Shown here one piece after another: positions 1-11,309 of a stretch of DNA of 64,000 bases. Position 1 is the first letter of the stretch. Each line of letters begins with the position of its first letter. Both the position numbers and the translations under genes were made by a program. The DNA is from Kitagawia praeruptora (Eukaryota; Streptophyta; Magnoliopsida; Apiales; Apiaceae). The stretch spans positions 7,130,001 through 7,194,000 of the forward strand of contig CM075348.1 of assembly GCA_037693485.1 (NCBI GenBank), read 5' to 3'. The notes beneath the pieces were generated by a model that was not told where the DNA came from, searched no databases, and worked only from the letters and a program-made list of their open reading frames with translations.

Positions 1-1785
1 GGTGGATTTTATTCATGTATATCTACTACTTCGTTTTCTGTTAAGATTAATGGGTCTTTATGTGGGTTTTTCGAAGGAAGGAAGGGGTTGCGTCAAGGAG
101 ACCCTATCTCCCCATATCTCTTTGCAATTGCTATGAACGTTTTATTATCTATGCTAGCTCAAACTCCACAAAACTTCAGGTACCACTGGAATTGTAAAGA
201 CATGAAGCTTACTCATCTCTTTTACGCAGACGATGTCCTGCTATTCTCTAATGGCGACATTGCTTCTACCGCGCATTTGATGGAATGTGTCTCCCGTTTC
301 TCGGATGCTAGTGGGTTACGTCCAAGTACTGTCAAAAGCAATGTGTTTTTTGGAAACTGTGATCCAACATTCATTGCTTGGTTCGATGCAAGTTTTGGTC
401 TTTCTCATGGGGAACTTCCTGTCAAGTTCTTAGGGGTTCCTTTAACTTCGACTAAATTAAGCCACAATAATTGTATTCCCCTCCTTGACAAGATCACTGC
501 TTCGATTGGTTGCTGGACTAATTTGATGCTATCCTTGGCTGGCCGTGTCCAACTAATAAGAGCTGTTCTTTTCTCAGTGCAAGCTTACTGGATGAACCAT
601 TTCATGCTGCCGGCATCGGTTCATTGTAGCCTTCAATCAATCTTTACTCGGTTTCTGTGGAAAGGGAATACCACAACGAAAGGAGGGGCAAGGATTAGCT
701 GGGAAACTATTTGTTTGCCATATGATGAAGGTGGATTAGGTTTTAAAAACTCAAAAGATTGGAACCAAGCTCAAATGTTGAACCACCTCTGTAAAGTGGT
801 GTACAAGAGCAAGACATTGTGGCCTTCTTGGGTTAATTATATTGTGCTGAAGAAGCATAACTTCTGGTCATTACCAATGCCAAACGATTGCTCATGGATT
901 CTTCGAAGTATTCTCAAACTACATCTGGTTGCTCGCAGATTTATTTCCTACAAATTTGGGAATGGCCTTAGTACTTCACTTTGGTTTGAACCTTGGTGGA
1001 GGTCTACATGTCTAGCTGATAACAAGCACGCTCATATTATTGCCCAGTCGGGTCTTTCTAGTGAGGCTACCATAAATTCTCTTATCAATACGGGTGCATG
1101 GATTCTTCCAAGACCATCTAGTAGAATCCATCATCTGGATCCTAATTTGGTTTATTGGACCCAACATTTCGATTTCCCGGGGTTTGATCTTACTACCACA
1201 GATGTTATACTTTGGGATGGGTTGCCAATTCATAAGGTCAAAACTTGGAACATTTGGAACTCTCTTCGTACGCCTTCTCTGCAGATTGGCTGGTCCAAAT
1301 TTATCTGGCACAGACTAAAGATACTTCGGTATGCCTATCATGCTTGGATTCTTTGTCATGGATGTCTGCCAACATTCCACAGACTTGCGTATTTTGGCTT
1401 GGACGTCTCTCAGATCTGTCTCTTTTGTGTAGGTGGCGTTGAGACAGATTCTCATCTGTTCGTTACATGTGCTTACAGCAGCTTCATCCTATCGAAGCTG
1501 TTTGGCTTGCTTAAAGCATAATTTGCTGGAACAAATTGGGTGGCGGTTCTGCAGTCCCTAGGTGGCATCTCTGATCATATCCTTAGAAATGTTTCTCTTC
1601 TTGCGGCTCAGATTTATTCTTATCATATGTGGAGAAATAGAAATGCAAGTTTACATGGCAAAGGCTCATTGGGTCCTACTAATCTTATCAAGGGTATCAT
1701 GATCGACCTTAAATCGAAATTGTGCAACACCGAATGGTTCCTCAAGCATGCCACCTTAGATTTGTATAGGTGGCTTATCATTTAA
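1..1785 (+). pseudogene. LINE ORF2 3' part (reverse transcriptase), cut by the window edge and broken by a stop
   Basis: Reverse transcriptase of a plant L1-type non-LTR retrotransposon, which copies its RNA at a nicked genomic site. The frame is open from base 1, so the endonuclease half lies outside the window. Visible RT motifs are GLRQGDPISPYLF near base 88 and HLFYADDVLLF near 210-245, with the catalytic Asp pair. The tail resembles the zf-RVT region: a tryptophan-rich stretch, then CLFCVGG and a downstream His/Cys segment near 1410-1470. An in-frame TAA at 1519-1521 interrupts the protein; the same frame then stays open to the stop at 1783-1785. No RNase H domain is seen. I read this as a dead LINE copy with one visible nonsense change. 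The family is clear; the subfamily is not. Confidence 0.85.
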
Positions 1786-1946
1786 CAGGCCGAATTGTGG
1801 CATGTTATTCATTATTATGATCTTTCTATTTCCAATCTTTTTTAGATTGGTCCTAGATAGTTCCCTCTTTGCCGTGTTTAGAGCAAGGGGAAATCATGTA
1901 CTCTTTTTTTTTCTTTTATAAAATTATTAATTTAGCAAAAAAAAAT
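1..1946 (+). mobile_element. LINE (L1-type), 3' end with poly(A) tail
   Basis: The coding part is followed by about 150 bp of 3' UTR and an A-rich end at 1938-1946. The junction with the following DNA is sharp, because bases from 1947 onward match the block at 25573, where no LINE is present. This places the LINE insertion inside copy A of the duplicated block. The 5' end and the left target-site duplication are outside the window. Confidence 0.8.
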
Positions 1947-2119
1947 TGTAATAAAATGAGATAGAGATCAGAGGAGAGAGAATCTTAAAATTGAGGAAAG
2001 ATTTGAAACTCTTAAAAATTTGAAGATGAGTTAGGAGTCTGTTGGAGAGCGTTTTTAATTCAATCTCCTCAAAATTTAATTTAGAAGCTTATGTAGAGAG
2101 CTTTTTGGAGTTGCTCTAA
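1947..2119. mobile_element. Truncated PIF/Harbinger-type MITE (right half)
   Basis: This matches the right end of the complete element at 24920-25742, including its terminal GGAGTTGCTC followed by TAA (2117-2119). The left part is missing because the LINE occupies that position, or lies beyond the LINE outside the window. Confidence 0.6.
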
Positions 2120-2360
2120 CTAGTTTGTAATTTAATCAGCCTGCAATTTTTCGTGTGTTTTGAATAATAATTGGATATTATTTAAAAACTAGTCGATAAA
2201 GTCGCGCTTCGCGGCGGCGTTACAATATTTTTTAAAAAAATTCTATACATTTACGTTATACTCCTATAATATTAAATTTTAATAATTAAATAATCTTCTC
2301 TATTGAATCGATTTCTTGTTAAACACGATTCTTTCGATTGAGCCGCGCTCTCATTAAAAC

Positions 2361-2628
2361 TATTAGAGGAAGGCCCCAACAGGATCTTATACTCTTCAAC
2401 ACTCCCCCTCAATCGTACGATACGTCTCGTACCGATTGACGACAACATATATAACCAATACCAATACCAACATCAACAACAAATATTTAAATTAAATAAA
2501 TGGGGGTGGAGGGACTCGAACCTGAGACCCCTCATAAACGGAGCTCTGATACCATGTTAAGTAACCAGCTCATCTAAAACCTTAAGGTGTTAGAGGAAGG
2601 CCCCAACAGGATCTTATACTCTTCAACA
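2361..2628 (-). mobile_element. Miniature LTR retrotransposon (SMART/TRIM-like), 268 bp
   Basis: Copy B of the block lacks this segment, so its limits are exact. The target-site duplication is AAAAC (2356-2360 and 2629-2633). Two 41-bp terminal repeats (2361-2401 and 2588-2628) differ at one base. Reading the minus strand, the element starts TGTTGAAGAG, has a tRNA-Met primer-site match TGGTATCAGAGC inside, and ends with purine-rich GAGGGGGAG just before the 3' repeat. It has no coding capacity. A tRNA-like GGTTCGAGTCC (pol III B-box-like) and an A-box-like AGATGAGCTGGTTA are also present. The structure fits the small non-autonomous LTR elements called SMART or TRIM; a tRNA-derived SINE is less likely given the terminal repeats and 5-bp TSD. 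Confidence 0.75.
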
Positions 2629-3489
2629 AAAACCAAAATCCCAACTTTAACATATATTATAAAGACATATACAGTAATTTTTATCCATAAAATCGAACCG
2701 TAAAAATAAAAAAATATTATGACATCAGTATCAAATTCTAATAGCTAATACAATCTTTTCTAGAGAGCCGTCTTCCCGTTAAATGCGTTTCGAGCCGCTC
2801 TTATTTGGAACCGAAATTTTAACTTCATTACATAAAGAGAGCAAATTCCAATTTTTATATTCTTTAAACTTTCTAATATTTATGGAGTTTTGAAAAATGA
2901 ATATACATATTATATTTTCTGTATATTATAGATATTCTTGTACTTTTTTACAGTTTCCGCATGGGAATGTCTTTCTGTTATGTTAACATATAAAAAAAAA
3001 TACGAAGAATTTTCGTTACGGAAATAATATTATATTTATGGATATATTTTTCTAATGCAAGTATAATTAACTTGTATAAAGGATATCTTTTATAGTGAGT
3101 TGTTTTCCCGTTAAACACGTTTCGAGCCCCTCTCATTTGGATCGAAATTCCAACTTCATTACATATTATTGATGATACTTATCTTACACAACAACTTATT
3201 CCTTAAAATCAAAATTTAAAAAATAGATCGAATTCCAATTTATACTTATTCTAGACTTTCTAAAAATTATGGAGTTTTAAAAAATGAAAATACATCTTAT
3301 TTTCTCTTTATATTATAGATACTCCTTTATTTATTTAGGATTCCTACATGATAATGTTCTTTTAATATGTTAATACATCAATTATTTTCTTTTTAAAAAC
3401 GAAGAATTTTTTATGACAATAATATTGGATTTATGAATAAATTTTCCTAATAGAAATATAATTAACTTATATAAAAAAGTTTAATTTAG

Positions 3490-4110
3490 GAAGATCATAC
3501 TTTCTATAAAATATTTAATCATATGTGTGCTCTATATATTCAAACATCTATTCTACTTCTAATAAAACTTTTATTTATATGTTTTTTCTATAAATTCGAA
3601 CTCTTATTCTCTATAAATTCAAATTCCTATTCTACTTCCGATAGAACTTTTAATCATATGTGTTATAAATACTTATTCTACTTCCAATAAAACTTCTACT
3701 TCTAATAGAACTTTTATTTATATTTTTTTTCTATAAATTCGAACTTTTTTTCTCTATAAATTCGAACTCCTATTCTACTTCCAATATAACTTTTAATCAT
3801 ATGTCTTCCCTATAAATTCGAACTCTTCTCATTTATAAATTAGAACACCTTTTCTACTTCTAATTATAATATGTTAAATGATATTTTTATACTTTTAATA
3901 GAACTTTTATTTATATGTTTTTTCTATAAATTTAAACTTTTATTCTCTATAAATTCGAATTTCTATTCTACTTCCAATAGAACTTTTAATCATATGTATT
4001 ATAAATACTTATTCCACTTCAAATAGAACTTCTAATCATATGTCTTCACTATAAATTCGAACTCTTCTCCTCTATAAATTCGAACACCTATTTTAATTCT
4101 AATATGTTAA
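3490..4110. repeat. Degenerate tandem array inside Helitron copy A
   Basis: Repeated modules built from CTATAAATTCGAAC, TATTCTACTTCCAATA and GAACTTTTAATCATATG recur with variable spacing. The same array is at 26870-27470 in copy B. Confidence 0.7.
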
Positions 4111-4214
4111 ATGATACTTTTACATTTATTAGTGTTTAAAATTCTAAAATTTTAGAAAATTAGAAAAATAGATTGAGACGATCTTGGATCGCCACCTAAG
4201 CGCCCGCGTATCCT

Positions 4215-4216
<2 letters not shown>

Positions 4217-4275
<59 letters not shown>
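4217..4275. repeat. (TA)n microsatellite
   Basis: About 30 TA units at the Helitron 5' terminus; the tract is shorter in copy B (27577-27614). Confidence 0.95.
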
Positions 4276-4277
<2 letters not shown>

Positions 4278-4418
4278 ATGGGTAAAAATATAAAATTGAG
4301 AAAGTCATCTTGCCGCACAAAAATATAAAAACCTGCATTTTATAATAGAATAAATACCTTATAAAATTTAGCATGAAAATTTTTAAGCCGTCTGCAACAT
4401 GTTGTATTAATATATTAT

Positions 4419-4600
4419 AGGGTTTTGCTCAGGTGAGAACCATCACTTATGGTGAGATATGAGATCTAATCATATCCACCCATTTAAATGCATTATATTC
4501 ATCTCTTACCATTCATTTAATATTTAATATTTAATATTTTAATATTTAATATTTTAATATTTAATATTTTAATATTTAATATTTTAATATTTTATATTTG
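4419..4600. mobile_element. Left part of a TIR element, truncated
   Basis: It starts AGGGTTTTGCTCAG like the complete element at 27741-28915 but lacks the matching right end. Similarity stops near 4600, which is also where the duplicated blocks diverge. Confidence 0.55.
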
Positions 4601-6130
4601 GGATTTTTTACATATGTTTTAGAATTTGTTTGCTTTGTAATTTTTTAAATATGTTTGATGCGGTTTGTTCCGTTTTTTTAGAGAGGAGTCCTCTCACACC
4701 ATTTGTAAAAAAAAATATTTAATAAAATTTATATGAGGTACCGTCCTCTTTTAATCCAAAAACATTTGTATAATTTGTGTTCAAAATATTGCAAATCTAT
4801 TTTTATTATAATTTGTATAATTTATGTGTTGATGACAAAAAAAATTGAGAGAAACCAAAAGAAAAAAAAAACAAAAAATAAGTAAAATATTTTATATATG
4901 ATACCGAATGGGACTTTGACTTGTTGACTCGATGACACGTGTCAATGTGTTATTCGCTTCATAGCACGTCACACGGATTGTGTTTCTTTAATCAATCTAC
5001 ACCGTCGATTAAAACAAAGAAACACAAATCCAACTACCCTGTCTCTCTCTACTCGGTCTCTCTTTTATCTCTCCCCTCTCTCCCTTTTCTTCTATCTCTC
5101 TCTTCACCGCCATCTCCCTATTCTTTATGGATCCATGGTTTTGTATTTCGAATTTTTTATAGTTATCGTTGTGGTTTACTGCCTCAAAATCAACAATGGG
5201 TTTAGAACTTCTTGTATAAGATGATGATTTGGATAAGTGTCTGGTGTATTATGATGATGCTAACTGTTTAAGAAGAAGAAGGTGAAGAAAATGAAGAAGA
5301 AGAAGATGATGATGAGACCGATGGTTATGAAGATATTGACTGATTTCTATTAGTTGTAATAGATATTGTAGTCCAAAAGATTTGATTGTAATACTTTTAA
5401 TCTTAATTAAATATCATCTCTTCATTCATTCTTTAGTAGCCATTGGTTGGATGGAAAGAAATCTGGGTATTTGATGTACTGTAAAGTGTTCAATATGCTG
5501 CACAACGAGATGGAAATGCTAACTACCTTCAGGCTTACAAATATTAGACTGTGCTATCAACTAAAGTAATAAAACAAGACATAATGATTGTTCTTCAAAA
5601 AAACAAGACATAATGATTGACATATATAGTTTCTACCTTTTTTCTAATATATAAAATGAATTTATAATTTAATTTAAAGTATTAATTTATTAATTTGTAA
5701 AATATTTATGTACACTAAAACTAAAGTTGAAATTTAGAAAGAAAGTTGATTATAAAATCTATAAGAGCATTGTTCGGCTTTTTGGAAAATTAAATATAAT
5801 AAAAAAGTGGTTATAATATTCTTTGAATTCATTTTGTATGCAAATTACATTTAATTTTAGGATGATGCGGGGATTATCATAAAAAAAGGATGATACGGAT
5901 TTAAAATTTAAGCACTAACGACACAAAAGATTTACTCACTCCATTTTATTAATATTAAAATAAAATTTGTATTATACAAAATTTAAAATATCAACTTTTG
6001 AATAATAATGCATGTATTGTAAATATAATTTGGAACATAGATTTAAAATTATTTCATTTATTAATTATTTTGACCCCCGTTTTTGATAATAGTAAAATGA
6101 AAACATCTGAATTGCAAAAAAAAAAAAAAA
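4600..6130. other. AT-rich stretch without a recognised gene
   Basis: Two TTGAC W-box cores (4916-4920, 4924-4928) and the palindrome GACACGTGTC (4934-4943) stand just upstream of a CT-rich tract (5038-5110) that resembles a plant 5' leader. Downstream frames are short and unlike known proteins. It may be a promoter remnant, but I see no gene to go with it. Confidence 0.35.
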
Positions 6131-6133
6131 AAA

Positions 6134-6250
6134 GTCTTAACCCGGCACGGCACGGACCGGCCCGCCCGGCACGGATGTGATACGCATTATGGTCATGCGT
6201 ATGTTAACCATCCCGGAACCGGCCCGGCACGTTGAACCGGCCCGCCAACT
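6134..6250. repeat. GC-rich CCGGCCCGG/GGCACG repeat
   Basis: An island of repeated CCGGCCCG and CCCGGCACG motifs follows an A-run and contrasts strongly with the AT-rich surroundings. Similar strings occur near the ends of some plant DNA transposons, but no matching partner end was found. Confidence 0.5.
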
Positions 6251-6659
6251 TTTTTTGGAAAATGAATTATAGCAAATGTAGTAGAAGAAGATTATTATTA
6301 AGTTGTCACGGAACAATCAGTTAACATTTAGATGTACCATACCTTGCAAATTTCTAGATGGGTTGACATGTCAGCATACACGCATAAAACTTTGAATAAA
6401 AATCTCAAAACACGCATGGAATTTGAAAATTTTGGGCACTTAAAGTTTCCCTCCTTTATGTAAAGCACGTACAACTCCATTATCCAACTTTGTTATTATT
6501 ATTAAATTATAAAAATAAAAAAAGCAATCATTTACTTACCAATCTCTTTTATAATTGATTATTTGTAACTAAAGGTAATTTTTAGCTACCAATATATATT
6601 GGTAGGTATGTTATTGGTAGGTAAACATCAAATTTCTTGTAGTATATAAATCAATTTCT

Positions 6660-7563
6660 CATTTATAAAAAAGTCCTATGAGAGTCGACTCTCTCCTCTC
6701 CCTCTAACCTATCTGCCGCCGCCCCACCCCTTTTCTCCATTTTCTTCCATCATCCATCCTCCAATCCTCCATTCAACCATCTAATCCCCTTCCTCCCTTC
6801 TTCATCCCGCCCCTCCCTTCTTCCTCATCTTCTTCATCTGTCCCCCTCTTCAGCCTCACTTTTCCTTCCCCTCTTCCAGATCTGCCCCATCTTCTCTCTT
6901 TTTTCTTGTTAATAAGTTCATTAATCTTCATCTCTGGGTGAGATTTTGATTATTTTCGTCCATCTTTTTGGGTGGTTTTATGTCTCTCCTATGTGAGAGT
7001 TTTGGTTTTCGCTTCTTAATTGTGAGCGGGGTTTTGTTGAAAATGATTTTGTTGATGTTTTGGAGAATCTGGAAAACCCGCATTGAAACTGGATTGGTGG
7101 TGATTATTATTGTAAGAGCTCACCTTTCACAATTAAAGATTGTTCATTCGTTATCGGTTTTCACTTTCGGCATGTTTATATCTGGTAACCGGCATGTAGA
7201 TAGCTGGGGTGAAGAATCCATTTTTGGCATGTCTATAGCTGGTATCCGGCATGTAGATAGATGGGGTGTCGCGCCTACACTTGGGGTTTTTGAACACTGG
7301 GCTAACAATTATTTTTATGTGATATGGTCATTTGTGATGCTGCTACTTTTCGGGATGTTGGTGCAATATGGATTGCTCGGGATGTCTTTGATTTCGTTTT
7401 TAATTTCAAGAAATTTTAATTTCTATGTGTTAAATGATCAGAAAACAAATCAACTAATTATGTTTAGTTTGTTATTTGTTTCTCAATCTAGTTGTAATGG
7501 CAGTTGGAGATTTGTTCTAACTGAATTATGTTATTAATGAAAAATGCATTTCGTCAAAAAAAA
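6660..7563 (+). mobile_element. Possible retroposed sequence or LINE-derived insertion with poly(A)
   Basis: A long CT-rich leader-like region (6690-6910) is followed by a frame open from 6968 to 7537 with an internal near-duplication around GGCATGT...CGGCATGTAGATAG (7170-7260). It ends in an A-run (7554-7563) just after a LINE-like 3' end, ATTAATGAAAAATGCATTT. The predicted protein is hydrophobic and unlike any family I know, so I do not call it a gene. No convincing target-site duplication was found. Confidence 0.35.
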
Positions 7564-8530
7564 AATTCTCCTTTTTGAAAAATATTACGAACAATTTTGT
7601 TTAATAAAATAACATAATTATATTATAATTACTATTAACTAATCAATTACCTTTTTCAATCAAAACACGTTACCTTTTCTCTTTTCTCAAACTAAAGTCT
7701 CTCTTTTTCCAATTATATCATAGGTTACCTTTTTCAGCCAAAACACGTTACCTTTTTTGTTTTCTCTTACTAAAACTTCACGTTTTCCAATTATATCATA
7801 GGCGTTTCTATTTAATAAAAATAAAATAATTATACTAATAATTAACCGATTACCTTTTCAGCTAAAACGTATCATCTTTTCTATTTTTTCTAATTCCTTT
7901 TTTCTAGAAATATCACATGCAACATTAATTTCTCATTTTCTAAAAGTTATGAGCAATTTGATTTAGTAATAATAACATAATTATAATTATAATTATTATA
8001 AACTAATCAATTGCCTTTTTCACATAAATAAGGTCATCTTTTTAATTTTCATGTTATCTTTCTATTTTCTCTAACTAAAATCTCTCTTTTTCCAATTATA
8101 TCACGGGCAGTTCTATTTAATACAATAAACTAATAATATTATAATATTAATAATTAACCGATTAACTTTTTCAGCTAAAATGTATCACCTTTATTTTCTA
8201 ACTAAAATCCCTCTTTTAATATATAGAAATATCACGGATAATATTAATTTCTCATTTTCTAAAAATATTACGAGCAACTGTATTTAATAAAATAACGTAA
8301 CTAAATTGTAATTACTATAAACTAATCAATTACCTTTTTGATCAACGACATGTTACCTTTTTAATTTTCTCTAACTAAATCATCTCTTTTTCTAATCATA
8401 TCACAAGCATTCTATTTAATAAAATAAAATTATAATTTATAATTATTAATAATTAACCGATTACATTTTTCAACTAAAATCTATCATCTTTTCTATATTT
8501 TCTAACTAAAATCCCTCATTTTCTAGAAAT
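7564..8530. repeat. Degenerate AT-rich tandem array
   Basis: Modules such as TATTTAATAAAATAA, AATCAATTACCTTTTTCA, ACACGTTACCTTTT and TTTTCCAATTATATCA recur in order about every 130-160 bp, alternating two related unit types. The units are diverged from one another. No gene is visible. Confidence 0.65.
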
Positions 8531-9083
8531 ATCACGAATAACATTTATATAATTATTATCAAATCATCTCATATAAAAATTTAAGTCTCCAAAATTCATG
8601 TTTTAAAAAAATTAATTTAAATTAATGAAAAAAATTCATATAATATTACGGATTTTAAGCTAGTACAAATAAATTACATGACATTTAAACATTTTTTGGA
8701 TCACATATAATTTTTGACATTTTTAAGATTACATACATATAAATTATATCGTGTTTACATTTTTAAAATTTTTAGGGTTTTTATTATAGGGTCGCGTCTC
8801 ATATCTGAGTGTTGAAATTTTAAGCTCATCCCTCTCCTGCGGTGGTGCATTCATCTATCCTCTCTCTCTCAAATCAATTCAAGGTATCTCTCTCACCTAT
8901 CATCTCTCTATTCTGTCTCTAAGGCAATTTCAAATCCAACGATTTATTTACCTACGAATCTGCTATTACGCAACTCTCTCACCTATCATCTCTCTATTCT
9001 ATCTCTCTCTCACATCTCCCCGCCTAATCTCTCGTTATATATGTTAAAAATTTGTGGGCTTTGAATTTCTTCAAGAAGCAAAC

Positions 9084-9127
9084 ATGAGGGGATTGTTGGC
9101 GAAATCTACTGATTTGGCGAAGGTAAT

Positions 9128-9172
<45 letters not shown>

Positions 9173-10396
9173 GTTTTTGTATCTTCTAATCGCCTTTTTT
9201 CTTTTTATTATTTTTTATGTTAGCGTTTTAAAGCATCAGAGAAGGCGCATCCGTTGCGAACGATCGCCATTTTGTTTTTCTTGGGAGGTTGCTTCGGTAA
9301 TTGGGTGTTTGTCACTACGGTAATTATCTTGATTTTCTTGATTTTTTTGTGTTATTTGCATTTGCTTCTATTTCATCATAATTAACTTGTTAAATATTGT
9401 ACCCTACTTGCTCGCTGTTTAATACTGATGAAGTAGAGGTAAAATAATGAATAAGGTGTCTGATTATATGTCTAAGTGAACAATTTTGAGGAGTTTGCAT
9501 GCTGACAGGTTTTTATTGTGGTTATTATTTCTTAAATTTAAATTAGAGGCTATTATTAGGTACTAGAAGGTGTCAAAGTCTAAATCTTAGTTTCAACATA
9601 ATGTTATAGGTGCGGAGCTTATGTGTCTAGCTTGTTTAAGTGGTGAAGAATGGGAGTTTGTATATGTATATCTGACCTCTTAAATTTTTTATTAATAGGA
9701 TAAATTTGATAAAACCTTTCCGTTAAGATACTTGATAAAATTTATGATTATTGGTGTTCGATAATCTTGAAATCCTATTACAACTTTTCAAGTTCAAACA
9801 AGTTTCAAATTTTGTTAAGTTATGCCCCCTGATTTCTTACACATCTCATCAAATTTTTTGGTCATAGTCTTCTGAGCATTTTTGAAAACCTACAAACTAT
9901 TGAGATTTATTTGGAGTACTAAGACTTTTCATGTTTGAACTAGTTTATTTGTACACATTTTGTGAGAACTCTTTTAATTGAGTAAAAATAGTCTTTTGAT
10001 CACTTTTAGTTTCTATTAATGTGATTTCTAGTCTTTCCAAAATTAGTAGTTTATAAAATGTTTTTTTTTTCAAAAATCTCTTTTCCGCATTCTTATCACT
10101 TATCACTTGTAGTGGCAGAGGCCAAATTGGTGTATCATAATTAACTTGTTAAATATTGTACCCTACTTGGGTGTGTCTATTTTTTAATTATGTAGTGTAT
10201 TTGTGTATTTCTTAATTGCTACGGAGTATTATTATTTTGGGTCTTCCTTTTAATTATTATTATTATTATAATTATTATTTTACGACGTGAATTATATTCA
10301 CCTCTTTTCCGATCATTCCTTAGCCAGAAGGGAGGTGGCTCTTCTGATAGGAGGTCTGTCTCTCTCCCCCTCTGTCTTCTCCTCCCTCGTCCTCTC

Positions 10397-10431
<35 letters not shown>

Positions 10432-11309
10432 TGTGTGTGTACATATATAGTGGAATTGATGTTTTGGAATAATTATGTTATATTTGTTTGTTTTAACATT
10501 TAATATCTTGTTTTCAATTTTTTATTGATGAAATATGTTATAAAAATATTTGATGTGTTTACTTGCAATTTTTGTTGTGTAGTCAGGAAATGAATTGTTA
10601 TGATAGTAAGAGACTTGTTGTGATGGCATTTACGGTGTAGTTATATTTTCTATTTTTACTTGGTATATATATATAGATTGAGACAGAAATGTTACATTCC
10701 AGTCCCTTCCAAGATGTAGCTAGCTATAATGTAGTTGTTGTGTTTGCATTGGTGCTTTAATTACACTGTAGTCTGGGAGTGTAAGAAACAACTTTGAGAA
10801 TCTATGTACGTAAAACTGTCTCAAGTCGTGCAACATTGTCTATTCCTGCTATATGACTACATAATTTTGGGTAACCATGTTTCCTTTTGGGTATAATTTG
10901 CTTAGATGAAAGGGAAGTACTGTTACTTTAACCTATCCAATATGAAAAGCGGGTGTCATTCATGCTTATGGTTTATATACTGAAATTTTCAAAACCGGAA
11001 AGAGAATATAAAATCTATTATGTCAATGTGATTGATTGATATACTGTTTTGTATTTATCTGTTTCTTAGTTGACTGGCAATATGCCACTGCCTTCGTCTT
11101 CTGATACAATCTGATACATGATTGGAATTATGAATAACGTCCCTGATGATAAATATTATAAATCATTGGGCTGGACTCCCCTTGACATTGTTCTTTAGTG
11201 ATAAATATCTTAATTTGATTCGTACGTTTTAATTCAGGAAAATGCAGCAGCAGAAGCCAAAAAAGCACAGATGCCAAAAGCAAATGAGAATAAGCCTGTG
11301 ATGTCATAA
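9084..11309 (+). CDS. Putative host gene, 3 exons, small single-membrane-span protein (68 aa)
   Basis: Model: exon 1 9084-9122, exon 2 9224-9319, exon 3 11238-11309. Every intron starts GT and ends AG, and all junctions are phase 0, giving 68 codons plus a TAA at 11307. The start ATG (AACATGAGG) follows a pyrimidine-rich leader (8820-9040) typical of plant 5' UTRs. Exon 2 encodes a short basic stretch and then a hydrophobic segment (about residues 25-45) that could span a membrane. Exon 3 encodes a hydrophilic tail rich in Ala, Lys and Glu. The basic N-terminus followed by one membrane span would suit a small organelle-membrane protein, but I do not recognise the family. Intron 2 is about 1.9 kb and could hide another exon. 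A LINE sits about 300 bp downstream of the stop. Confidence 0.5.
9128..9172. repeat. (CA)n(TA)n microsatellite in intron 1
   Basis: A compound dinucleotide tract directly after the exon 1 donor site. Confidence 0.95.
9375..9410 (+). repeat. 36-bp direct repeat, copy 1
   Basis: An exact 36-bp match to 10134-10169 within the large intron. It begins ATCATAATTAACTTG and ends CCCTACTTG. Confidence 0.9.
10134..10169 (+). repeat. 36-bp direct repeat, copy 2
   Basis: Partner of 9375-9410, 759 bp downstream, same orientation. Confidence 0.9.
10399..10427. repeat. (CT)n microsatellite
   Basis: About 14 CT units in the large intron, inside a CT-rich stretch. Confidence 0.95.

Larger units (their letters stand above)
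2189..4278 (-). mobile_element. Non-autonomous Helitron-like element, copy A
   Basis: On the minus strand the element ends in CTAG followed by T (plus 2188-2192). A short hairpin, CGCG-CTT-CGCG (2203-2213), sits about 10 nt inside that end, which is the Helitron 3' signature. The other end reads TC on the minus strand (plus GA at 4277-4278) next to an A, as expected for insertion between A and T. The 5' end carries a long TA tract, then a conserved GC-richer stretch at 4170-4215. There is no RepHel coding region; most of the interior is a degenerate AT-rich tandem array. It contains the miniature LTR insertion at 2361-2628. Confidence 0.6.
1947..4600. repeat. Duplicated block, copy A (partner 25573-27876)
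   Basis: By eye the two blocks align over nearly their whole length: MITE right end, spacer, Helitron-like element, then the left part of a TIR element, with only scattered substitutions. Copy A differs by a 268-bp miniature LTR insertion at 2361, a longer TA microsatellite and extra ATTTAATATTTTA units near 4520-4590. The copies diverge after the shared TATATTTGGGATTT. Both flanks of the Helitron are included, so this is block duplication rather than two independent Helitron insertions. Confidence 0.85.

Noticed and set aside
2500..2560. tRNA gene suggested by B-box-like GGTTCGAGTCC
   Set aside because: No cloverleaf can be drawn around it and it lies between two LTRs with a primer site; treated as part of the miniature LTR element.
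4939..5205. Frame after the W-box/G-box cluster
   Set aside because: CT-rich leader-like sequence gives Ser/Leu/Pro runs; no support as a protein.
8560..8670. Possible Helitron 3' end (TTTTAAGCTAGT near 8653-8664)
   Set aside because: No hairpin precedes the CTAG and no matching 5' end was seen.
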